Below are positions 35,532 to 43,970 of a DNA stretch of 64,000 nt, piece after piece. Each line of letters begins with the position of its first letter. Positions within the stretch are counted from its first letter, which is position 1. The stretch is taken from contig CASFDK010000005.1 of the NCBI GenBank assembly GCA_949293415.1, forward strand, positions 1 to 64,000, in the 5' to 3' direction. This DNA is from an uncultured Verrucomicrobiota bacterium. Lineage in GTDB: Bacteria; Verrucomicrobiota; Verrucomicrobiia; Opitutales; Intestinicryptomonadaceae. The notes beneath the pieces were generated by a model, which was not told where the DNA came from, did not search any database, and saw only the letters and a list, made by a program, of their open reading frames with translations. The position numbers and the translations under genes were made by a program.

Positions 35532-36299
35532 TCAGTCGAGCGTGCACTTTTGTTTCATCGTTTCGGCGATTTTCCCGAAGTCCTCCCTGCGCAGACGCTC
35601 CGAGGGTCCCGTTACCCATATCGACGAAGTTGGCATGCCGTCCTTGTCGAGAATGGGCACCGCAACGCAGTTCATACCGCGCACATATTCCTCTTCGTCG
35701 GTGGCGTAGCCCAGTTCCCGCGCCTGCCGCAGGACGCGCCAGTATGTTTTTGCGTCGGTTATCGTGTTTGCGTTGTATTTTACGAAATCGATTTTATCGA
35801 CGTATTTCTTGGCGCGTTCTTCCGGCATAAAGGCGAGCATTGCCTTTGCGCCCGCCGCCGTGTGCATCGGGCATTTCAGCCCGACCGTTCCCGTGTAGTT
35901 GAAACTGTGGGTGCCGACCTCCTGTTGCAGCATAACGTAGCGGTCTTCGAGCATAATTCCGAGCATTGTCGTTTCCTTGACTGCGTCGCGGATGTCGACC
36001 ATTATGTCGGATATTCCGCGTATGAGCTTCTGCGCCTTTTCCGCGCCGAGAGCCATTTGGGCGAAGAGTTTCGAAAGCGTATACCTGTTGTCGGCGGGGT
36101 TTTTGTCGACCAGTCCGTAGTCTTGGAGGGTTGCCAAAATTCTGAAGACCGCCGATTGCGCGAAGCCCGTCGCCTTCATAAGCTCGAGTTGCGTAAGCCC
36201 GTTTTCGCTTTCCGACAGAACGTCCCAAACCCCGATTGCCTTTACGAGATTCGGAATGTGGTAGCGTTTGTATTGGAACTTCGACGTATCCGTATTCAT
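35532..36299 (-). CDS. IclR-family transcriptional regulator
   Basis: The 255-residue protein has an N-terminal winged helix-turn-helix (GLTQLELMKATGFAQSAVFR, about 35-54), then VDKNPADNRYTLSKL and a C-terminal IclR effector domain with AAGAKAMLAFMPEERAKK and GYATDEEEYVRGMNCVAVP. IclR proteins bind a small organic acid and regulate adjacent catabolic genes. The gene is first of the minus-strand group ending with the OstA-like gene and diverges from zupT, with 123 bp between them. That gap, rich in TTG and T runs, should hold its operator, but no clear palindrome is visible. Confidence 0.92.
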   Translation of the reverse strand: MNTDTSKFQYKRYHIPNLVKAIGVWDVLSESENGLTQLELMKATGFAQSAVFRILATLQDYGLVDKNPADNRYTLSKLFAQMALGAEKAQKLIRGISDIMVDIRDAVKETTMLGIMLEDRYVMLQQEVGTHSFNYTGTVGLKCPMHTAAGAKAMLAFMPEERAKKYVDKIDFVKYNANTITDAKTYWRVLRQARELGYATDEEEYVRGMNCVAVPILDKDGMPTSSIWVTGPSERLRREDFGKIAETMKQKCTLD

Positions 36300-36422
36300 T
36301 ATCGCGCATTTTCGTTTTTTACCGCGCGCGTGTCAAAACAAAGCTTGCGTATTTTGCCGATTTTTCGTTGTGTTGTCTGCAAAATTGTCCGATACATTCG
36401 TCGGTTTGGTTTTTTCGGCAAA

Positions 36423-37220
36423 ATGCGGGACAACGCCACAATAGCACTGCTTCTGAGCCTTTTCGCGGGCGCATCCACCGCGATAGGCGCGGCGTTGACG
36501 TTTGCCGTCAGGCGCGACGATATGAAAATATTCGCCCTCGGTATGAGTTTTTCGGCGGGCGTTATGATTTATCTTTCGTTTATGGACATACTTCCGATGT
36601 CGATAGAGCGCATGCGCGAGGGCTTCGGCGCGGACGCGGCGCGGCTCGGGCATTTCTGCGCGGTGCTCGCGTTTTTCGCGGGCGTGCTTGCGGCGGGCGT
36701 GATAGACTATTTCGTGCCCGAGCATATCGACGGCGAAATGGTCGAGGAGGCGCATTCCGCCCCGCATACCGGCGGCGCGCGCAAGATCGCGCTTTTCACC
36801 GCGCTTGCGCTGGCAATCCACAATTTTCCCGAGGGGCTTTCGGTTTTCGTGTCGGGCTTGGAGGATTTGACGGTCGGCGTAGGGGTTGCAGTGGCGATAA
36901 CTTTGCACAATATTCCCGAGGGAATGTCGGTTGCGCTTCCCGTGTATTCGGCTACGGGCGACAGGCGCAAGGCGTTTATTTGGGCTTCGCTTTCGGGGCT
37001 TGCCGAGCCGCTCGGCGCGCTTGTCGCCTATCTGCTGCTTGCGCCGTATCTAACCCCGTCGGTAGTCGGCGCGGCGTTGGCGTTTACGGCGGGGCTTATG
37101 GTTTACATATCGCTTGACGAACTGCTTCCTATGGCGAAAGAATACGGGCAGGAACATTACGGTATAGTCGGCGTTTTCGCGGGAATGGCGTTGATGGCGG
37201 CGGTTTCGATAATTTTTTAG
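36423..37220 (+). CDS. zupT: ZIP-family metal transporter (ZupT-like)
   Basis: ZIP transporters take up zinc or other divalent metals. The 265-residue protein has eight predicted helices, the helix IV and V metal-site motifs AIHNFPEGLSVF and TLHNIPEGMSVALP, and a Glu/His-rich loop (HIDGEMVEEAHSAPH). The ATG at 36423 starts a helix directly (ALLLSLFAGASTAIG); the long upstream extension of the frame is antisense to the IclR gene. It is monocistronic and convergent with trmB. Zinc specificity is not proven. Confidence 0.93.
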   Translation: MRDNATIALLLSLFAGASTAIGAALTFAVRRDDMKIFALGMSFSAGVMIYLSFMDILPMSIERMREGFGADAARLGHFCAVLAFFAGVLAAGVIDYFVPEHIDGEMVEEAHSAPHTGGARKIALFTALALAIHNFPEGLSVFVSGLEDLTVGVGVAVAITLHNIPEGMSVALPVYSATGDRRKAFIWASLSGLAEPLGALVAYLLLAPYLTPSVVGAALAFTAGLMVYISLDELLPMAKEYGQEHYGIVGVFAGMALMAAVSIIF

Positions 37221-37308
37221 AACTTAAGGAACTTGGGCGAAGCGGTTGCGCCCCGTTTCGGCGGGCATTCGTTTGTGTCCGACAATGTGCCGCCGTCGCT
37301 CTGTCTCT

Positions 37309-37893
37309 TTAAACCGCCTCCGCAACGAGCGTGGAGAAGTCGGGCAGAATGCGCTGGAATTGCGAAACTTCTTCGAGCGGAAGCTCTGTTTCGTCGGTCA
37401 GTCTCCAGTTCGAATTGGCGTTTATCACGTCGACGGTCCAGTCGAAATATTCGCGGTAGTCGGTGCGGAAATAGAGCTTTGCCCCGCCCGAGACGAACTG
37501 CCGCAGATAGTCGAGAAATTCGCCCTGCATAAGGCGGCGTTTGTGGTGTCTTTCCTTCGGCCACGGGTCGGGGAAGAAGATGAAGATTTTTTCCACGCGC
37601 ATATCGCGCGGCATTGCCTCGAGAAATTCGAGAGCCTCCGCCTTGACGAAAAACGCGTTCGGGGCGTTTTTGTTTTTTGCGCGCCGTTGCGAGTCGCGCA
37701 CGCGCTCGCTGATAAGGTCGATTCCCACGCAGGTTTCGCTCGGGTTTGCGGCGGCGTACGAGCTGAGCCAGTGCCCCTTTCCGCAGCCGATTTCGAACGA
37801 AATCTTGGGCGAGATTTTGAAAATTTCGGCGCAGCTTTCGCGCAGGCGTTCGACGCGTTCGGCGCGTCTTTGCAGTGCTTCTTCCAGACTCAT
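37309..37893 (-). CDS. trmB: tRNA (guanine-N7-)-methyltransferase
   Basis: TrmB makes m7G46 in the tRNA variable loop. The 194-residue protein has the SAM-binding motif (FEIGCGKGHWLSSY), and FFPDPWPKERHHKRRL, the strongest TrmB signature. The N-terminus MSLEEALQRR is preferred because a 15-A tract in the mRNA lies just before the ATG (16 T in the plus strand, 37893-37908), leaving no room for a Shine-Dalgarno site. It ends near zupT on the other strand and starts after the carbonic anhydrase gene. That homopolymer is unusual and could affect expression. Confidence 0.93.
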   Translation of the reverse strand: MSLEEALQRRAERVERLRESCAEIFKISPKISFEIGCGKGHWLSSYAAANPSETCVGIDLISERVRDSQRRAKNKNAPNAFFVKAEALEFLEAMPRDMRVEKIFIFFPDPWPKERHHKRRLMQGEFLDYLRQFVSGGAKLYFRTDYREYFDWTVDVINANSNWRLTDETELPLEEVSQFQRILPDFSTLVAEAV

Positions 37894-37919
37894 TTTTTTT
37901 TTTTTTTTCGGCTGCGCGG

Positions 37920-38456
37920 TTATTTTGCGGCGTCTTCCTTCGCCTTGTTTGCCGCCGCGAGCGTGCGGTATTTCTTCGACCAGTATCCGAGCCCCCCCTT
38001 TGTCTTGTCGTCGAGCTGTTTGACGACCTTTGCGGGCGAACCGAGCACGAGCGAGCCTGCGGGGATTACGGTATTTTTCGTAACCAACGCTCCCGCGCCG
38101 ACGATGGAGTTGTCGCCGATTACCGCCTTGTCGAGAACGATTGCTCCCATCCCGATGAGGCACTCGTTGCCGACTTCGCACGCGTGCAGGATTGCGCCGT
38201 GTCCGACGGTTGTGTCCCTGCCGATTTTAACGCCCGCGTCGTCCGCCAAGTGAACCATTGTGCCGTCCTGCAGATTCGAGCCTTCGCCCAGTTCGATTGA
38301 ATTGATGTCGGCGCGGAGCACGCACCCCGGCCATACGCTCGCGTGCGCCGCGATTTTCACGTCGCCTATGAGGACGGCGTTTTTGCTGACGTAGGCGGTC
38401 GGGTCGATTTGCGGTTCTTTGCCGAGATATTTTTCGAGTCTTTCTTCAAGTGTCAT
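37920..38456 (-). CDS. Gamma-carbonic anhydrase-like hexapeptide-repeat protein
   Basis: The 178-residue protein is built of hexapeptide repeats forming a left-handed beta helix: VLIGDVKIAAHASVWPGC, and TVGHGAILHACEVGNECLIG with the metal-type His residues. LVLGSPAKVVKQLDD near the end is typical of the gamma-CA/YrdA group. Many such proteins are carbonic anhydrases or inactive homologues. The ATG at 38456 opens with MTLEERLEKYLGKEPQIDP; the frame upstream runs through a G12 tract. The gene precedes trmB by 26 nt and diverges from the TSUP transporter. Confidence 0.9.
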   Translation of the reverse strand: MTLEERLEKYLGKEPQIDPTAYVSKNAVLIGDVKIAAHASVWPGCVLRADINSIELGEGSNLQDGTMVHLADDAGVKIGRDTTVGHGAILHACEVGNECLIGMGAIVLDKAVIGDNSIVGAGALVTKNTVIPAGSLVLGSPAKVVKQLDDKTKGGLGYWSKKYRTLAAANKAKEDAAK

Positions 38457-38531
38457 AGCGTGTCTTTTTTTATCGGATGGATATTGTCCGAAGTCGCCTT
38501 TTATTTCAACGAAATATTCAACGCAATCGGC

Positions 38532-38543
38532 GGGGGGGGGGGG
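38532..38543. repeat. G12 homopolymer upstream of the TSUP and carbonic anhydrase genes
   Basis: Twelve G occur in the 140-bp divergent region, followed within 10 nt by eight A. Homopolymers of this length slip during replication. The matching T16 tract lies at 37893-37908, on the far side of the carbonic anhydrase gene. Confidence 0.7.
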
Positions 38544-38596
38544 AATCGTCAAAAAAAACTCGCAAAAATTTTCGGGCGGGGAATCATCTACCGCCT

Positions 38597-39367
38597 ATGT
38601 TTGAAATCGGAGAGTTGTTTTCGTCGTCCGCGCAGATGTGGTCGCTTTTTTTTTGCGCGGTTTTGATAGGGATGTCGAAGACGGGTATGCAGGGCATCAA
38701 TACCGTTTCGATTCCGCTTATGGCAATCGCCTTCGGCGCGAAGCCCTCGACGGGAATCATTCTGCCGATGCTCTGTTTCGCCGACTTAATCGCCGTGTGC
38801 TACTATCGCAGGCAGGCTTCGTGGCGCATTGTGCTCAGGCTTCTGCCGCCGGCGGTGGTCGGGTTCTTCGTGGCGATTTTCGTCGATTCGTTCGTGCCCG
38901 AAGACGAATTCAGAATTCTGATTGCCTTCAGCATAGCCATCGGGCTTGTCGTTATGTTTTGGACGGAGCGCGGCGGCGGAAAGACCGCGCGCGAAAACAT
39001 AGCGGACAAGTGGTGGTATGCGCAGTCGTTCGGCGTGTTGGGCGGCTTTACGACGATGATAGGCAACGCGGCGGGGGCTGTGATGTCGGTGTATCTTCTG
39101 GGCGCGCGGCTGCCGAAGCTTGTTTTTGTGGGCACGAATGCGTGGTTTTTTCTGATGGTAAACTATATGAAACTGCCTCTTCAGGCGTTCGTATGGAAAA
39201 ACATAGACGCGCACAGTCTGGCTGTGGGCGGGTGCGGCATTCCGTTCATTTTGGCGGGTGCGGCATTCGGGATATGGTTTGTGAAAAAACTTCCCGAGCG
39301 GTATTACAGAATCTTCATAGTTGCGACCACGATAATCTCGACCGCCTGTATGTTTGTCGAGTTCTGA
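38597..39367 (+). CDS. TSUP-family (TauE/SafE) transporter
   Basis: The 256-residue protein has about 8 transmembrane helices. LIGMSKTGMQGINTVSIPL near the start and FTTMIGNAAGAVMSVYLL in the second half are TauE/SafE signatures. Such proteins export or import sulfite, sulfoacetate or other organosulfonates. The ATG at 38597 is chosen over the upstream frame because it begins just before the first helix. No sulfur gene is adjacent, so the substrate is open. It diverges from the carbonic anhydrase gene and shares the G12 region. Confidence 0.9.
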   Translation: MFEIGELFSSSAQMWSLFFCAVLIGMSKTGMQGINTVSIPLMAIAFGAKPSTGIILPMLCFADLIAVCYYRRQASWRIVLRLLPPAVVGFFVAIFVDSFVPEDEFRILIAFSIAIGLVVMFWTERGGGKTARENIADKWWYAQSFGVLGGFTTMIGNAAGAVMSVYLLGARLPKLVFVGTNAWFFLMVNYMKLPLQAFVWKNIDAHSLAVGGCGIPFILAGAAFGIWFVKKLPERYYRIFIVATTIISTACMFVEF

Positions 39368-39503
39368 GTTTGATTGCGGAGGCTGAAATTCGGTTTGCCA
39401 AGCATTCGTTTTTTTTGGAGTAAATCTACGGTTTCGAAAAACAACAAAATAAGTTAGAACAATCGAAGCCATTGGCAAAGCCGATGCGAACTTATACACA
39501 AAA

Positions 39504-39636
39504 GCGGCGACTATAGTTGCCGCGAGGCATCGCGGAAAGGAACGAAGTTCCGTAGCCGCGCAGGTTGCAGCCTGTCGTCAAGGACTTTGTGCCTTTGAAA
39601 AAAGAAGGTCGGTAGCGTACCCCCACGCTACCGACC
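39504..39636. other. Cluster of adjacent hairpins, candidate structured RNA or repeat
   Basis: In a gene-free gap of 394 bp (39368-39761), at least six short inverted repeats follow one another: GCGGC...GCCGC (39504-39523), CGCGA-ggca-TCGCG (39521-39534), GGAAC-gaa-GTTCC (39539-39551), CAGG-ttgcag-CCTG (39561-39574), AAGG...CCTT (39580-39595), and a 12-bp perfect stem GGTCGGTAGCGT/ACGCTACCGACC (39607-39636). The last one is flanked by TTTTTT on the minus-strand side and is likely a terminator. The rest resembles nested hairpins. No ORF is seen. Confidence 0.45.
39607..39636 (-). terminator. Terminator of the beta-propeller lipoprotein gene (possibly bidirectional)
   Basis: A perfect 12-bp stem with a 6-nt loop (ACCCCC on the plus strand). 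On the minus strand it is followed by TTCTTTTTT, and on the plus strand by AGTTTGTTTTC, so it may serve both the lipoprotein and the TSUP gene. Confidence 0.75.
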
Positions 39637-39761
39637 AGTTTGTTTTCTACTTTATTTATTTACCCCATCTCCCGTAGGAGAAAATGTAATTTTTTAAATC
39701 CATGGCAAGAATCGGATTTTTATTCCGAATTGTCAAGTTCTTTTTTTCGGTTTTTTTGAAA

Positions 39762-41060
39762 TTATTTTCCGACAATTTCGGAAACATCAAGCATATAAAG
39801 CTGGCGTTTACCGTTGTGGGCGGAGTCTACGACAACCCGTTTGCCGTCGGGCGTGGAGCGCGGATGTGTGTCGCAGCGGTACTCGCCCCACATCCCCTTG
39901 GGCATATGGAGTTTCGCGATGTCGCGGCGTTCGCCCGTCTTCACGTTGTAGAGATACACGGTTTGCCGACGCGTTTTGTCGGGGTAGGTGTCGTTCAAAA
40001 TCCAGTCCCTGTTAATGTAGGTGCAGTGCCCGTTGACGGGCATAACGCCTTTGCCGATTTGCTCCATCTTCGCTTCGGGGGTGTCGTCGATTAGGAAAAA
40101 TCCGAAACCGTACGGCGGGATTTTCGTCCAAGCCAGAACCCTTTTGCCGTCGCAATCCCAGATGAAGTGCGATGTGTAGTTGTAGGGGTCGATTACCCGA
40201 ATATCCGAGCCGTCCGCGTTTGCCGTGAACATCCGCGTGCCGAATCCGCCGACCTTTTTGTACCTTTCGTTTTTTTCGGGCTGGTCGTACTTCCAGCGGT
40301 GCAGGAATATGAAGCGTTTGCCGTCGGGCGAAACGAGCAGATGGTTGAACCAGTGCTTCGCCTGTGCGAAATCCGGATCGTTGGGGTTGGGTATTGCAAC
40401 CGCGTCGGCGAGCGAAACAATCGGCTTGCTTTCGCCCGTCTTCAAATCGACGCGCCAAATCCCCGCGTCTTTGGGGGCTTTTTCGGCGGCGAATTTGTCG
40501 GGTATTCCCTTGTAGCCGTAGCCTGCGCGCATATCGTTGACGCGCGAGTAGTCGACGGTTACCGCCCATTTGCCGTCGGGCGAGAGCGCGTAGACGGGCA
40601 TCGGCAGCGTCCGCATTTTGCGCGTTTCGATGTCGAGTATGCGCGATACGAACCTGTCGTTTTCGCGGTCGTTCCAGATGATTTCGGTTTTGCTTTGCGG
40701 AACGAACTGCAGTTGGCAACCCTGCTGCCAGCCCCACGCGTCGGACTTGCCGAGACTTATCCATCTGCGGTTGTCGCGGGTGTCGACCATCCCGATTTCG
40801 ATTCTGTCGGATTCCGTCGGAGTCCTGTCCTCGAAGTTCGAACGCATCGAGAGCACATATCTGCCGCTCGGGTCGGTCTCGAGTTTGTCGTAATAGGCGA
40901 ACCAGTGCGGGTCGCCGTCCGTCAGTTGTTTGTACGGAACGAGAAATTCCGAGTTTTCGTATTCCGAAAACGTCCGCGGTTTTTCGAATTCCAATCCCCC
41001 GCAACCCGCCGCCGAAAGCGCGAGCGCGCACGCCGATAAAATCAGTACAACGTCTTTCAT
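39762..41060 (-). CDS. Beta-propeller lipoprotein, oligogalacturonate-lyase-like
   Basis: The 432-residue protein has a lipobox (LALSAAGC) after a hydrophobic signal, so it is anchored in a membrane. The mature part shows repeated blades with SPDGK-type corners: YALSPDGKWAVTVD, LVSPDGKRFIFLHRW, TSHFIWDCDGKRVLAW and RSTPDGKRVVVDS. Lines such as HWFNHLLVS and GHCTYINRDW resemble PL22 oligogalacturonide lyases and related WD40-like proteins, suggesting binding or cleavage of oligosaccharides. Active residues cannot be confirmed. It is divergent from the sialate esterase gene (99 bp gap), the left border of the carbohydrate region. Confidence 0.78.
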   Translation of the reverse strand: MKDVVLILSACALALSAAGCGGLEFEKPRTFSEYENSEFLVPYKQLTDGDPHWFAYYDKLETDPSGRYVLSMRSNFEDRTPTESDRIEIGMVDTRDNRRWISLGKSDAWGWQQGCQLQFVPQSKTEIIWNDRENDRFVSRILDIETRKMRTLPMPVYALSPDGKWAVTVDYSRVNDMRAGYGYKGIPDKFAAEKAPKDAGIWRVDLKTGESKPIVSLADAVAIPNPNDPDFAQAKHWFNHLLVSPDGKRFIFLHRWKYDQPEKNERYKKVGGFGTRMFTANADGSDIRVIDPYNYTSHFIWDCDGKRVLAWTKIPPYGFGFFLIDDTPEAKMEQIGKGVMPVNGHCTYINRDWILNDTYPDKTRRQTVYLYNVKTGERRDIAKLHMPKGMWGEYRCDTHPRSTPDGKRVVVDSAHNGKRQLYMLDVSEIVGK

Positions 41061-41159
41061 GCGGTATCCACTCTATCGATTGAGAAAAGGCTGTAAAGGC
41101 TTTTTTTGTCCGCGGAATTTTCTTGTTTTGCGGATTCGTGATGTTAGAAAAATCTGCGT

Positions 41160-42770
41160 ATGAAAAAACTTTTTGTAGCGGCGGTTTTTGCCGCAATTTT
41201 CTTTCGGAGTGTTTCCCTTGCCGAAATAAAAATGCCGCGCCTGTTTTCCGACGGCGCGGTTTTGCAGTGCGGCAAACCGCTGAAAATTTGGGGCACCGCC
41301 GCGCCCGATTCGAAAGTTGAAGTCGTATTCGGGGGACGTTCGGCGACGGCGAAAGCCGATTCTTCGGGAGAATGGAGCGTGCAACTGCCCGCGTTCGAAG
41401 CGTCGAAAACTCCGCGCGAAATGACCGTTTCGGAAAACGGCAGAGCCGCAAAGAAAATTTCCGACATACTCGTGGGCGAAGTCTGGGTATTGGGCGGACA
41501 AAGCAATATGGCGTGGCCGCTCAAGCCGACAAAGGACTCTCTCGAGGCAATCGGGCGCGCCGACTATCCGACAATCCGCTGTTTCCGTTCGTCGAAGCAG
41601 GCGTTGCCCGACATCTACGCGGGCAAAAAATTCGGCATGTTCGAGCGCAGTTCGCTTTGTTCGCTTTCGCTTGCGCGCACGCCGCAGAAGGACTCGCCCG
41701 AAGGGTCGGCGTGGGAACGCGCAACGCCGCAAAACGTTCCGATCTGGAGCGCGATAGGTTTCCATTTCGCCGAAAAGCTCGCCGCCGATTTGGACGTGCC
41801 CGTCGGGCTTCTTTTCACGCCGCTCGGAGGGTCGCCTATGATTGCGTGGATTCCCGAATCCGCCGCCGACGGAAATGCGCTTATGAAAGCCCGCGCGAAG
41901 TCGTTCCGTAAGCTTTTGCGCGCTTGGGACAACGGCGGATACGAAAAGGCGAAAGCCGAATACGACGCGAAAATCGCGAAGCTCGCCGCCGCCAAGGGGA
42001 AAATCGACCGAAGCGGAGGATACCGCGACTACGTTCCGCCGTCGAAAGATTCGCCGTACGCCGAATCCTCCACGCCGTTTTTCAACTACAACGCAAAGGT
42101 TGCGCCGCTTTCGGGCTACGCAGTGCGCGGCATCTTGTGGTATCAGGGCGAGTCCGACGCGCACAAGGCGACGGAGGAAAAATTCGGCGGGCAGCTCAGG
42201 CTTGTGATCGACGTTTGGCGGAAGTGTTTCGGCGACGCAAAACTGCCGTTTTTGCAGGTTCAGCTTTCGTCCTACGGCAGAAGCGCGTGTTGGCCCGAGG
42301 TTCGCGCCGCGCAGCTTGCGGCTTCGCGCAATATCGAAAACGTCTACACGGTTTGCTCGATTGACGCTGGCGACAAAAAGGACGTTCATCCGCGCGACAA
42401 GGAAACGGTCGCATCGCGGCTCGAGAAAGTTGCGCTTTCGCAAGTCTACGGCAAAAAAATTCCCTCGCCGTTTTCGCCCGTGTTCAAGGAGGCGGAGTTC
42501 GACGGTTCACGGGTTGTCGTTTCAGTAGACGACTTCGGGCGCGGCTTGAAGACCGATGGAAAATTGCGCGGCTTCGAAGTTCTTTGCGGTGGAAAGTGGA
42601 CTGCCGCAAACGCCGAAATGGACGGCGGAAAAATTGCGGTGGAATCGTCCGATTCGTCGCGCGCAGACGGCGTGCGCTATCTGTGGCGCCAGTACCCGCA
42701 GGACGACGTGTGCGTGCGCAATTCCGACGGGCTGCCGCTCTTTCCGTTCAGGGCGGAACGCGGAAAATAG
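41160..42770 (+). CDS. Sialate O-acetylesterase-like SGNH carbohydrate esterase
   Basis: The 536-residue protein has a signal peptide (MKKLFVAAVFAAIFFRSVSL). It contains the SGNH block I motif GQSNMAW with Ser115, WYQGESDAHKAT with the candidate Asp333/His335, and block features near IPESAADG. This is the organisation of sialate-O-acetylesterases and related acetyl xylan esterases from Bacteroidota and Verrucomicrobiota. They remove O-acetyl groups from sialic acid or plant polysaccharides. It is single and diverges from the lipoprotein, and ends at a bidirectional terminator before the GH5 operon. Substrate is not settled. Confidence 0.87.
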   Translation: MKKLFVAAVFAAIFFRSVSLAEIKMPRLFSDGAVLQCGKPLKIWGTAAPDSKVEVVFGGRSATAKADSSGEWSVQLPAFEASKTPREMTVSENGRAAKKISDILVGEVWVLGGQSNMAWPLKPTKDSLEAIGRADYPTIRCFRSSKQALPDIYAGKKFGMFERSSLCSLSLARTPQKDSPEGSAWERATPQNVPIWSAIGFHFAEKLAADLDVPVGLLFTPLGGSPMIAWIPESAADGNALMKARAKSFRKLLRAWDNGGYEKAKAEYDAKIAKLAAAKGKIDRSGGYRDYVPPSKDSPYAESSTPFFNYNAKVAPLSGYAVRGILWYQGESDAHKATEEKFGGQLRLVIDVWRKCFGDAKLPFLQVQLSSYGRSACWPEVRAAQLAASRNIENVYTVCSIDAGDKKDVHPRDKETVASRLEKVALSQVYGKKIPSPFSPVFKEAEFDGSRVVVSVDDFGRGLKTDGKLRGFEVLCGGKWTAANAEMDGGKIAVESSDSSRADGVRYLWRQYPQDDVCVRNSDGLPLFPFRAERGK

Positions 42771-42783
42771 GGTGCGCGTTCCG

Positions 42784-42827
42784 AAAAAAACGGCGTCGGA
42801 AAATTTATACCCGACGCCGTTTTTTTA
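42784..42827. terminator. Bidirectional terminator
   Basis: AAAACGGCGTCGG and CCGACGCCGTTTT form a near-perfect long stem with A and T runs at both ends, so it works for the sialate esterase gene (+) and for the GH5 gene (-). Confidence 0.9.
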
Positions 42828-42849
42828 TATCCGAAACTTTTCGGAGGAT

Positions 42850-43956
42850 TTATTTTTTGCCCATCGTCTTTTTGATGTAGTCGGCTTCGTCCTGACTGTA
42901 GGGGACGCCGCTTTCAAAGAATACGTCGTGGAACCACAGCTTGAGTTTGTCTGGCGTGGGGTTGTCCATCTTGTTGAACTTCCACGAGTAGATTGTCTGC
43001 GTCTTGCCGCTTACAAGACCCCAGTTGAACGCCGCAACTTTGTGTTCCTTCATTATCCCGAGGCACGGGTTGAATGTGCTCGCGGGACGCGCCATATATT
43101 CGGTGCAGAAAAGCGGGCGGTTGTACTTTTCGAGCTTTTTGATGACGGTATCCAACGCCTTGGCGTTGCCGTAGCAATGGAACGAGATGATGTCCGACTC
43201 GTCGCGCTGAAGCTTGTTGAAAGTCTTGCCGACGATGTGGTTGTCGCCAACATATTCGCCCGAGGTAATCGGCTGCGAGGGGTTCGCCGCGCGCGCCCAG
43301 ACGAACGCCTTTTCGAGAAGTTCGCGAGTGTTGAAGAACACTTCCGCGTTTGCGTTTTCACTGCCGTCGATGACGGTGTAGCCGACATTCCCCGGTTCGT
43401 TGTAGATGTCCCAGCCGATGATTCGCCCGTCGTCCTTAAAACGGGTGATTACCGCCTTGACGTATTTTTCGAGGTTGCCCCACTGCGATTTGTCGTTGAG
43501 GATTTTGAACGACGGCGACTTCACCCAACCCGAATTGTGCTTGCAAAGCTTCGGCTCGGGCTGTTTGCCGTATGCCGATTCGGGATTCCAGCAGCTGTCG
43601 AAAAAAACGAAGAGCGTTTTGATTCCGTGTCTGTCGGCTATTTGCAGATATTTTTCCATATTGGCGAAAAGTTTTTCGCCCTCGTGAGCCCAGACTACGT
43701 CGCTCAAAAACACGCGCATTGCGTTGAAGCCCAGATTCGCCGCCCAGCCGAGTTCTCGGTCGATTGTTTCGGGGCTGAACGTGTCGGAGCTCCACATTTC
43801 GATTTGGTTGATTGCGTTCGACGGAATGAAGTTCGCGCCCGCGTAGAACGGCTGGTTTGCGTACCATTGGTTTGCCTGCGCTTCCGTCCATCTTTCGCGC
43901 GCGGAGAGCGCGGATACGGCGCAGAGTGCGAGTATTGCAGATATTGCCTTCCCCAT
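42850..43956 (-). CDS. Secreted GH5-like glycoside hydrolase
   Basis: The 368-residue protein has a signal peptide (MGKAISAILALCAVSALSA). It has a TIM-barrel typical of GH5 (clan A): GWDIYNEPGNVG with acid/base Glu187, SFHCYGNAKALD, and the nucleophile Glu286 in FCTEYMARP. Strand 4 and 7 positions match the two-Glu mechanism. GH5 enzymes cleave beta-linked glucans, mannans or xylans. It is last in a minus-strand operon after two tandem CE1-like esterases (14 nt from the nearer), so it probably acts with them on acylated hemicellulose. Subfamily not assigned. Confidence 0.85.
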   Translation of the reverse strand: MGKAISAILALCAVSALSARERWTEAQANQWYANQPFYAGANFIPSNAINQIEMWSSDTFSPETIDRELGWAANLGFNAMRVFLSDVVWAHEGEKLFANMEKYLQIADRHGIKTLFVFFDSCWNPESAYGKQPEPKLCKHNSGWVKSPSFKILNDKSQWGNLEKYVKAVITRFKDDGRIIGWDIYNEPGNVGYTVIDGSENANAEVFFNTRELLEKAFVWARAANPSQPITSGEYVGDNHIVGKTFNKLQRDESDIISFHCYGNAKALDTVIKKLEKYNRPLFCTEYMARPASTFNPCLGIMKEHKVAAFNWGLVSGKTQTIYSWKFNKMDNPTPDKLKLWFHDVFFESGVPYSQDEADYIKKTMGKK

Positions 43957-43970
43957 TTTTTTTCTTCCCC

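Noticed and set aside
35220..36422. An N-terminal extension of about 400 residues on the ZupT frame.
   Set aside because: It is antisense to the MBL and IclR genes, and the ZIP protein has its normal length from 36423.
39702..40094. A plus-strand ORF of 130 codons.
   Set aside because: It is antisense to the end of the lipoprotein gene, without a start context or codon bias.
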